Part shown: positions 55,298-64,000 of the stretch, one piece after another
Layout: each line of letters begins with the position of its first letter
How positions within the stretch are numbered: position 1 is the first letter of the stretch
Assembly: GCA_021521415.1 (NCBI GenBank)
Contig: JAIQDT010003004.1
Coordinates: forward strand, 137,501 to 201,500
DNA from: Bidens hawaiensis
Lineage: Eukaryota; Streptophyta; Magnoliopsida; Asterales; Asteraceae
Direction of reading: 5' to 3'
Length of the DNA stretch: 64,000 bases
Translations under genes and position numbers: made by a program
The notes under the pieces: generated by a model
Databases searched by the model: none
What the model saw: the letters and a program-made list of their open reading frames with translations, nothing else
What the model was told of the DNA's origin: nothing

Positions 55298-57243
55298 ACC
55301 TAACTTTTAGTTATTCATTTTAGTTTTAGTTGACCTGTTTCAGATTTGGGCATCCGATTGGGATTTAGTATCCAGGTTTTCCTAATTTAGGGCTTTATTT
55401 TGTTGGCTTTGTGGTGTATATTAAGTGATTACACACTGCTGGAATTTCAGATGCGAACTAATGTCTTTGTTTCGCAGATCTTGGTTTACTTTCTTCGTGT
55501 TTGCTTGAAGGTGAAGAAGAGAATGGGAAAATTAAAGGTTTAATCTTCAATTGTCTGAGCCTATTCTGGTGAGCTCTCATCTAGATGACGTAAGTATGTT
55601 GCTTTAAAATCATTCTTGTTCAACCTTGTGATATTTTGATTTGCATATAACTAATTAGTAGCTTGTTTGGTTGTTAAAGTTTGACGGGGTAGCTTGTCAT
55701 ATTCTCCTGTTGTTAATGCATCTGTTGTATTAACAACAAAATCGTCTTTCTTTTATGTGACTGAAAGAAAGCTGTCTGCTATTTTCTGGTTTATTTCTCT
55801 ATAGTTTATTATATTATGGAATACTTGAAACGATTTTGTTTTTACAATCTACAGGTTAGATCTCCTATGGAGGAGACTAATATCATAGGTAAAGATTATA
55901 GAGTAGTGAGCTCAGACGTTGTTGTCGTTGTTATTCTTTGTATTCTAAGTTGTGATTGGGTCTTTGAAATAATTCACCACTTTATTTTATGGCGTCCTTT
56001 TGAAGTATCTCGATTGGACTAACAGATATAACTCGTACCTTACATTTTGGAAATCCTACTGAACGCGAAAAAAGATGTTATACTGTGGTATGTTGGCTTA
56101 CTTCTTATTTTCGGTTTTGGGTTACTTTACATTGATATTAATATACTAAACAACTAAAAGAGATAATCAATTAAAAATAATAATACGTTTTGTTTAGAGA
56201 CAAAACAGAATTTAAATACAAACTCGAGGAACAAAAAAATGTGAGTTCAAAATGGGAAAATGTTTTTTTAAACAAAAAACTCTATTTCCAGGGCGTTAAG
56301 CCAAGCAAATGTTAAAAGTAGAGACCGTTTCTGAAAATAGTATAAAGAATGGTCAATTGTTGTAATTTAGTAATTTTCTATAATCTTTATTTTACCTTAA
56401 CAAGTCTTTAATCTTAATTCATTTTGTTTGAACATGTTATCACTTCTCAAGGGTCGTTTTTCTTTGCGTAATATTTTTCCAATGGAACCACATGCAAGAT
56501 TTTCAGTACTGTTTTTTAAGTTTTTAAGTATGTGCGTCTCTATATCCAATACAACATTTCCAGTATTTATGTTTATTACTTAATTATTTATTAATGATTG
56601 CATTTTTAATCCCTGAACTACAGAGAATGAGTTGATGGTGGTTTGGTTAGGAACAGAAGAATTCAGAGTAGCTAAACAGTCAAAAGATCTGTATTTGGCA
56701 TATCACAATCATCTAAAAGGGCTTGTGAGAGGATAGCTATGGAGGAGAACAAGAACCGACACCATCCAGTTAGTTGTAAAATTGCAGTTTCTAATGGCAG
56801 GTAAACAATGATAAAGTTTTAATTATCTATTTCATGAACAACCAAAGCAAAAGAGTATGGCTCTTAGTTATAGTCAAGGGTTCAATTATAAAAAAAGATT
56901 CATAAGTTTAAGAAATTTGTTTTTTTTAAGTCAAATTAGTTTCTTTTACAAGCCTTGAATGCCTTTTGAGGATTATGAATCCTGTAATAAAGGTATCATT
57001 TCTATGGTATCCTAAGAAAGGCCTATTATTAAGCTGTTAAGTAACATAAACCACAAGTTGTTTAACATCTGTTAGAATTTGGTTAACTATCTTTTTATCA
57101 TGATATAATTTATGTCTTTATATAGGAAATTGCCCCTATATTTTAGTTTAAAAATTTACATTTCTATTTCTCAATTTTTTTTCACTAGACGCGAAACCAT
57201 ATCTTCTAATATGTGTTGGGTTAAATTGGGACGTATGCATGTT
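55298..57243 (+). other. exon- and intron-like DNA in the Helitron
   Basis: T-rich intron-like sequence with short exon-like patches: near 55480-55570, 55855-55915 and 56625-56801. The last ends AATGGCAG followed by GTAAAC, a good splice donor. I cannot name the parent gene and no continuous protein can be supported. Confidence 0.4.
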
Positions 57244-57480
57244 TAGGGGTGTAAATGAGCCGAGCTTGAGCTCAAGCTCCACTCGTTTTGACTTATGAGA
57301 AGTAGAGCTCGGGCTCTTTTTATGAAGCTCGAGCTTGGCCCATGAGTTGTTTTTATTAAGCTCGGCCTAATTTTTTGTTATTATTTACTTTATATACATT
57401 TTTAATTATTTTTATATATTTTAAGAAAAATTTAAACGGGCCTAAGCTAGGCTCGAGGTTGTGTAGCAACTAGCAACTTA
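57244..57480. mobile_element. truncated AGCTCG-rich hAT-like repeat
   Basis: Begins TAGGGGTGTAAATGAGCC and is rich in GAGCTCG and CTCGAGC. The right terminus (ACACCCCTA) is missing, so the copy is cut off on that side. Confidence 0.65.
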
Positions 57481-57743
57481 AACAAGAGAGTTTTTTAAAC
57501 ACATATAATGACAGAGTAAATCAATCCTTTGCTACAGAAAGGTAGTTGATGCACTAATGGATGCATTAAGAAGCTTTCATGTGTTAAAAAAGAGCAAAAT
57601 ACAAAAGACTGCCCACCTAAGGTGAAATAAGTTCGTGCTTATGTATTTACTTGTTTCTCAATTTTAGTAATAATTTTAGGGTGTTCATAAAAAAATGTTG
57701 GCCTTTAATTCTTAATGTCATATTTTATATTTAAATTTATATA
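57481..57743. other. unassigned DNA in the Helitron
   Basis: AT-rich, nothing recognised. Confidence 0.4.
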
Positions 57744-58524
57744 CTTGGTTTAAAAAAGCGTTAGGCGGGGCGAGGCGTTTTGGTTCAAAAATCCAAAGCG
57801 CTAAGCCTAGGCGCGAAGCGAGAGCTTCACGTATGTGAGGCGCTCAATTTAAAAATTACTAAAAATTAATTATACATGACATATTTTACTTGAAAATCAA
57901 TCATAAAGATAAAACATATTTGTAAAACTAAACATGAATACTTAATACGTAGGTTAAACATTATAAAAACATATTTAGAAGTTGCAAAACACTTAAATTC
58001 TTAGAGTAAAAAGTAAAAGGTATAGTAAAAAGTAATAATGAAGAAAAATACCTCTTGAGTCATAAACATATGTGTAATAATTAGGTGAGTTTGAACTGAT
58101 TTAAAAGATGGTAGTGATAACTGAGGAGAAGATAAACTTGAAACGTCTAGAAATTTGATATTTGGAGAAGATAAAATTTGAATATATTTGAACTGATTTA
58201 AAAGATGGTAGTGATAACTGAGGAGAAGATAAACTTGAAACGTCTAGAAGTTTGATATTTAGAGAAGATAAAATTTGAATATAGTGGTTTGAATTAAATA
58301 TAGAGTGATTTATATATATAATACTGTAGAGTAATGTTTTATAGATGAGCCCCAACGTTATTATTCTAAGCAGATGGCCCAAACAGCTACATTTTCAATC
58401 TAATTTGGACTGAATCACATGAGGCGCTGCCTCAAGCGCCTCACGCCTCGCCGGCTAATGCGTCTCCTCAGGGCGCCTCATGTATTTTTGCGCCTTACGT
58501 AAAATAAGGCGTTTTTAAACCAAG
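57744..58524. mobile_element. hAT-like non-autonomous element with GCG-rich ends
   Basis: Ends are inverted (CTTGGTTTAAAAAAGCG on the left; CTTGGTTTAAAAACGCC from the other strand on the right). The exact 8-bp duplication TTTATATA flanks it (57736-57743 and 58525-58532), as for hAT elements. Both subterminal parts are dense in GGCGC, GAGGCG and GCGCC. No transposase. A tandem duplication of about 97 bases lies at 58093-58285. Confidence 0.85.
58093..58285. repeat. about 97-bp tandem duplication inside the hAT-like element
   Basis: A unit beginning TTGAACTGATTTAAAAGATG and containing GAGGAGAAGATAAACTTG occurs twice head to tail with very few changes, so the duplication is recent relative to the element. 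Confidence 0.85.
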
Positions 58525-58609
58525 TTTATATATAATTTTCTGTTATCATGGTTTGTTTATTCTCTATTTCATGTGGTTATCTTAATACATTGGTACAACG
58601 GGCATACTT

Positions 58610-60030
58610 CTGATCAGATCTGAACCTGGGGAGGTTGTGAGGTAAGGTTCTTACTTTCGCTTTCTTATTTATCATACTAAATGGCTTATATTTAACTGAA
58701 TCTAATTTAGAAAATATTTGTGATGAACGAATGCTAATGAACAAAAGGCCATATTTAAAGAAGATATCTTCTAAAAATGCACCGCATCTTGAATATTTCT
58801 AGGCTGGCCCGTTACCGTGTGACTCAAAAGGTATGTGTTTATTCATTAATTTTCTCAATATTTCTTAAGTCAACCTGTTATTAAAAAGTAGGTGAAAAGG
58901 AACGAGCCAGTGAATTAGATTAACCCGCAAATACTTTTTTTGTGTTCTTTAAGTGGTTTATAAACAAATAATGTGTTAATAATGATCAATCAAACAGTGA
59001 ACAAAATCTTAACACTAAACAGTGAATTTATGAACTGAATGTGAGAAATTAACAGTTAAATAGAAGATTTTGAAATAAATTTTCAGAACTCAAGATACAC
59101 TGCATATAAAATATAACAAACTGATAAGATATATGAATTAATAAATGATCAAAATAGGTATACAAAATGAGACATCATTATTACAATTAGAACGGGCCAA
59201 CAAGTTAGATTAACCAGCACATACTTTTCGCCTGTTCTTAAAAAAAATTATGAACAAATAATGTGTTAATTATGGTCAGAAAAACAATATTAAACAAACT
59301 TAAATGAATGAACATTCACAACATAAATTATTAAACAAGAGAGATGCAGTTTTTATTTGTGTTTTTTATAAATAAAAATGGGCTTGAATGATTTGGGTAA
59401 TTTAAACTTTAAATGATTGGGCCTGTGAGGACAGTCGCCCCCCTCCTTTTTCAAAGTCGGCAGTTCTTACTTCTTATAAAGTATTTCCGCTTTCCCTAAA
59501 CTATAGGCATGCACATTCTTTAAAAAAGTGTCAAATTTGGTTGATCCGAAAATGGTATTTGGTTCATATAGGAAACGAATTATGTGTGATTGATGTTTTA
59601 ATTTTGATAGCAAAAACAATATTAGTATCGGACCGGTTAAAAGCAGTTAATCAAAACTGTTTTTTTAGGCAGATGTATTGACAATTTGTATGTATACCTA
59701 ATTTGTTTTGTAAGCCCAATTTGAGAGCCTAAGAAACTTTGGATTGAAAAAAAAACAGGGAATTTAGAAGTACATGGAGTGATATGGTGCCCTAAATTTG
59801 GTGACTTTGAAATTTTTATATGAATAGAGAGAGATACATGACATTTGTTATATTTTGATTTCATTGCTGAAATTATCTTTACTTCTATATTTTCGACAGT
59901 TAATGGTCATTGACCTCACTAAATGGTTTTCTAATTTGATTTTATAGATTTGATGGTCGTGCTCTTGAAGCTCCTGTGATAGTTGAAATGCTTGAGATGG
60001 ATGAAATAGATGAATCAGGATATTTGTAAT
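58610..60030 (+). other. exon-like patches and introns in the Helitron
   Basis: Short coding-like pieces are followed by splice-donor text: one ends GGTTGTGAG before GTAAGG (about 58640), another reads LARYRVTQK before GTATGTG (about 58805-58835). After a long AT-rich intron-like stretch ending TTATAG, 59948-60029 reads FDGRALEAPVIVEMLEMDE... to a TAA. The parent gene was not recognised. Confidence 0.4.
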
Positions 60031-60161
60031 TTTGATTTACAAGTGTTTTGTGGTGATATGTCATGCGTATTTTACTATAGCAATGTTAACATGTTACAAT
60101 TACATATGCGTATTTTGTTTTGTACATAATTAGATTGTATACCAAGCTATATGTTCAGATC

Positions 60162-60188
60162 CCGTCGCATTGTGCGGGTTTCTACTAG
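60162..60188 (+). other. Helitron 3' terminal hairpin and CTAG end
   Basis: CCCGTCGCA-TTG-TGCGGG forms an imperfect stem. TTTCTACTAG follows and the host base after it is T. Confidence 0.78.
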
Positions 60189-61820
60189 TAGTTACATATG
60201 TGTATAGGAATTGGACCCAATAAATAATCTTCATCTTAAATGTGTAGAAAATAAAAAACAAATGAAACTGAATCAATAAAATAATGCCTACGACCCGACC
60301 CACCTTCAGACAAGAAGTCATACATTGCTAAATTGTTATTTGTAATTGTTAGGTATTTAGCTCATTTCAATTTTCATTTAACATTTCTCTTAAGTATCAC
60401 ACAATACAATTTAGGTAATTTACTTGCTATTATCATTATTGTTTTTGCTATTCACTTAGTTGATAATGATAATACAGAATGCATTACGCTTGTTATTAAG
60501 CTTTTGCATTAAACAAATTTCGCATTGCTATTTTTTGTTATTATTGTCGATAACAAGCTCGGGAAAAGTAGGGTGGTTTATATTAAAAAGTTTTTTAACG
60601 GGTCCATAACTTTTTATTTCGCTTAGGGCCTCCTAAATTATTGGGTCGTCATTAGTATTAAGTTAGGTTAAATTTGATTTATTGGTTTTAGAAAGGTTTT
60701 GCATACCTCATGAAAGATATTTCGGCGAAGTTAACAGATAAGTAGGAAGAAGTTAGGATATGATAGATCTTATGGGCAAATGAAGTAAGATATATATATA
60801 TGTCAAACTTATCTTATCTTCAGTACGTATATATTGATTCATATCTTATCTTCAGTACGTATATGTCAACTTGAAGTAAGATATACATAATTTGATTATT
60901 GTATTCATTAGACATTAGCTATTGTAATTAGGCTAAGTTTACTGGAAACATAGATGTTAAGTTGAATGTCCACAGTGGACGATTGTGTGGCATTATATAT
61001 TTAGACAATACAATAGGCATAAATCTTAATCTTAAATATATATAAATGAAAAAAGTTTTTTGGTTGCTTTATACATTATCTCAAGCCATCAGATAGTTTT
61101 ATATGTAAATGGGGATTTCTTATGCATTTGACCCGATTTCACGGGTGTGGGTCTCATCAAACCCAGATAACCCTTAAATGAATTATAACATCCAATTAAA
61201 TTAAACTAAAAATCTAACTCACCAAATATTTGATATGAAACTCCTATAAAATATGGATATACTAAAAGTTAATATCCTATATTTTTTTTATTAAAAAGAT
61301 AATTATTTATAATTAAGAAACAATTTTATAGTAAAAAAATAAGCGGGTTATGAGTCTCACCAAACCCACATGGCTTTTAAACAGGATTATAACATCTAAT
61401 TTATATATGAAACTTTTTTATCATCAAATCCTAAGAATATTATTATCTTCTTTACTATAAATAAAATTAAAATCCAAAAAAAAATATATAAATATTATAA
61501 CGAATAATGAAAAACAACCTCGTAATATGGGGGATAAAAGCTAGTACGCTTATAAATACGCATACGACCTATTATACGAAAGGAGGATGAAGTCCTAATG
61601 GACTAGTTAAGTGTAGTTGCATAATTCATTAATGTGTAGACTAGTATAAAGCCGCGCGATGATACGACGCCAATAAATTGCAAAGCGATGCTTGTTTATG
61701 TTAGTTTATCAATCTTATCATGATATAGTGGATAGTACTTAAGTTAGTTTTATTAATCATATAATATTTACAAAATTTAACAACGTTAATTGTTTAATTG
61801 GTTCGGTTAATACTTGTATA
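60189..61820. other. intergenic DNA right of the Helitron
   Basis: AT-rich with no gene. A short duplicated phrase (ATCTTATCTTCAGTACGTATAT) occurs at about 60810-60830 and 60843-60865. Homopolymer A and T runs are common. Confidence 0.5.
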
Positions 61821-62858
61821 TAGGGTTGTAAACGAGCTGAGCCGAGCTCAACCTCGACTTGAGTATATGTCGAGTAGAGCTCAACTTGAGCTTGAAAATT
61901 TAAGCAAGTTGAACATGGGAGCTCGATCTTTGGCTCGTTCATAATCGATCCCAGCTCCGTTCAACTCAAAATGGCTCGAACCTTTTTACTTTTGAGTTGT
62001 TTTTGGCTTTTTCATTAGTTCGAACGTTGCCATAAGATCTTATGCTGAATTAATTGTTAGGGACCATTATTTTATAGAGAACACTCAAAGATGCAAAGTT
62101 TAGTGGTAGAAAAGTAGAATTGAGAGCCAGCTGATGTAGGATGCAAAGGAAACATGAAAAATAATATGGAAGAAACATGTTTCAAACTTGGGAAGGAAGC
62201 GGTATTGCGTGAACCAGTGTTGAGAAGTAGTAAGGCAAATGCACTGGAACAATTTGGATATTAAAAGGTTAGATATATAAACTAAATACATGGGTAGATT
62301 AATCGAGCTGAGCCACCCTTGTCTCGAGCTCGACTAGATTACAAAACAAGTCAGCTCGGCTAGCTCAATTTCTAATTGAGCTTTTGTCAAGTAGGGCTGT
62401 AAACGGACAAACACGGTTCACAAACACTCTACCGAACGAAATTTATGCCCATCCATCAAGGAATTGGGTTTGTTTGTGTCCATTCGTTAATATTGTAAAC
62501 GGGCACTAGCGGACCCTAATGGACAAATGAACACGCAAACTTTAATGGACACAAATGAACAAACGAACACCAGCAAACACTAATGAATATTAATGGACAA
62601 ACACATAAACAACTCTAATGAACAAATGAACATAAACGATTACATATCAATTTCAAAAGGTATAATCAATACCGGATGTTCATGAACACTAATGAATGAA
62701 CACGGTCTTCTTTCGTGTTTGTCTATTAAGCTTACCGAACGAAAATTTTTTATTCAAACGGACGTACATAAATGAACTTCTCGCCGAACAAATGTTCGGT
62801 TCGTTTACAGACCGATTTTCAAGCTTCGGATGAGCCGTGGGATTTTTAGACACCCCTA
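61821..62858. mobile_element. AGCTCG-rich hAT-like element, interrupted
   Basis: Ends are TAGGGTTGT and ACACCCCTA (inverted, one mismatch), flanked by CTTGTATA (61813-61820) and CATGTATA (62859-62866), an 8-bp duplication with one change. It is rich in GAGCTCG and GCTCGA. A second element sits inside at 62392-62815. No transposase. Confidence 0.75.
62392..62815. mobile_element. second hAT-like element nested in the AGCTCG repeat
   Basis: The left end TAGGGCTGTAAACGGAC and the right end read from the other strand, TCGGTCTGTAAACGAAC, agree at 14 of 17 positions. Flanks TTGTCAAG and TTTTCAAG form an 8-bp duplication with one change. The interior has many AATGAACA and AACGAACAC words. 424 bp, non-coding. 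Confidence 0.75.
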
Positions 62859-62866
62859 CATGTATA

Positions 62867-64000
62867 GGCCACCAAAATAATTACAACTCGTATCCAAAAT
62901 GATTTTATTCTTTTGATTTTGTAATTTGAATTGTATAAATGGGATTACTGATTTTGTAAATTCAGTTTTGATAAAGTAAAACAGATTGTGTGCATCTTTA
63001 TGCATTTAAACATTTTATAGGTTTATAATTTCATATCAAAGTTGTAGTTTAATGCTTCATTTACTTGTACATTATAATCTACACATTATTTTTGAAAATT
63101 TTTTATGTCTAAACGTTAACAAAAATAAGCACGTCGTAATGGTAGGTTCGATTTAAAAAAAACATAATACATTTAAAGATATAGAGGGAAAAAAATAAAT
63201 AAATTTGTCAACTTTTTGGATGAACATGAGGGGTTAAATGTGTAACCATTCCTAGATATTACGAAAGTTATCTAAATTTAAAGGGTAATTATTGTGACTA
63301 TAGGATGAGAATGAAAGTGTTTTTAAACATTTTATAGATTTAAGTTTATAGTTCATATCTAAGTTGTGCTTTAATGTTTCATTGACTTTCACATTATAAT
63401 CTACGCATATGTTTTGAAAATTTTGTATATATGCATCGACAAAAATAAGCACGTCGTAATGGGTGTTAGGTTTTTAAAAAAAACATAATATATTTAAAGA
63501 TATAGAGGGAAACAAAAAAATGTGTCAAATTTTTTGATAAAGATGAGGGGTTAAATGTATAAGTATTCATAGATATTGCAAAGTTATTTAAAGTTTAAGG
63601 GGAATTATTGTTACTATAGAAGTGTAATTATTGTAACTATAAAATAATAATAAAAAAAGTTATGTTAGTGAGTGTTGAGTAAACATATAAATGTCCTTAA
63701 AATATTAAAAATATAAGCTTTCAAAGTTGTATATGTTACTTAATTAGTTGGACCTTTTATTGGGATTTACTTTATATATATTATAGAATAGATATTATAT
63801 GAATACTTGTTAACTTATGTATGTATTGAAAGATGAAGTTCTAAATGAAGAAGTGAACAACTTATCCATTAAGAGTTTATAAATCCAAAATGGATATGTT
63901 GATAAGACCTTATATGAGTCAAAAGAAACATAAGGCTGATTAGATTTGTAGCGATAAAGTATCATTACTTACAATCATTAATGAAGTTTTTTCAAGTGGT
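62867..64000. repeat. intergenic DNA with 317-bp tandem duplication
   Basis: About 63007-63303 and 63324-63619 are diverged copies of one unit. They share CATTTTATAG, CACATTATAATCTAC, AAAATAAGCACGTCGTAATG, TTTAAAGATATAGAGGGAAA and GATGAGGGGTTAAATGT or close forms. No gene is seen from 63620 to the window end. Confidence 0.75.

Larger units (their letters stand above)
52378..60188 (+). mobile_element. non-autonomous Helitron carrying gene fragments
   Basis: Starts TCTATACTATATTAAAA after an A and ends CTAG before a T, with an imperfect GC-rich hairpin (CCCGTCGCA...TGCGGG) ten bases from the end. These are the known plant Helitron termini and the A/T insertion site. No Rep or helicase frame was found, so it is non-autonomous. 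It contains C2-like and other exon-like pieces and has been invaded by a solo LTR (52952-55292), a truncated AGCTCG repeat and a hAT-like element (57744-58524). Confidence 0.8.

Overview
This window is plant nuclear DNA, most likely from a eudicot and probably from the daisy family. The family assignment is an inference from the style of the retrotransposon proteins, not a search result. The evidence for plant DNA is: LTR retrotransposons primed by tRNA-iMet or tRNA-Asp, a Helitron with typical plant ends, MITEs, AT-rich intergenic DNA, and one intronless plant-specific DUF1645 gene. I saw no rRNA, tRNA or CRISPR feature.

Layout. (1) 1-3178 holds a decayed Ty1/copia remnant with its 3' LTR, a 181-bp Tourist-like MITE, an AGCTCG-rich hAT-like repeat and unassigned DNA. 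(2) 3179-48928 is one old Ty3/gypsy element of the Tat type (+ strand), split by three later insertions. Insertion A is a Sirevirus-like copia element on the - strand (6262-33491, target duplication CAAGC) in the protease region. It is itself split in gag by a second Sirevirus-like copia element on the + strand (16506-31594). Insertion B is a solo LTR (35524-37674) inside the second RNase H. Insertion C is a non-autonomous LTR element with 1.7-kb LTRs (39534-45547, target duplication ACACT) downstream of integrase. Removing the insertions restores the order gag, PR, RT, RNase H, second RNase H, INT, antisense ORF, LTR. (3) 49943-50695 is the DUF1645 gene, the only intact host gene I can support. 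(4) 52378-60188 is a Helitron carrying exon-like gene fragments. It is invaded by another solo LTR (52952-55292, target duplication GTTTC), a truncated AGCTCG repeat and a hAT-like element (target duplication TTTATATA). (5) 60189-64000 is intergenic DNA with two nested hAT-like elements and a 317-bp tandem duplication.

All retroelement coding regions except the 293-aa ORF of insertion C carry stops or frameshifts, so the cluster is a fossil nest. Insertion order is: Tat element, then the - strand copia, then the + strand copia. The solo LTR and insertion C are independent later events.

The most interesting signals are in the non-coding parts of the two copia elements. Both have a tandem pair of a conserved hairpin-bearing module just after pol (spacing 145 and 147 bp), although their orientation and surrounding sequence differ. 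The younger element's LTR has three successive stem-loops with the same 8-nt loop and compensating stem changes. The older element has a 12-bp stem in the same place, just upstream of its TATA box. Each element also scatters its own short word (GCGAAGTT or TAACGAAT-type) through its LTR, leader and pol-env spacer.
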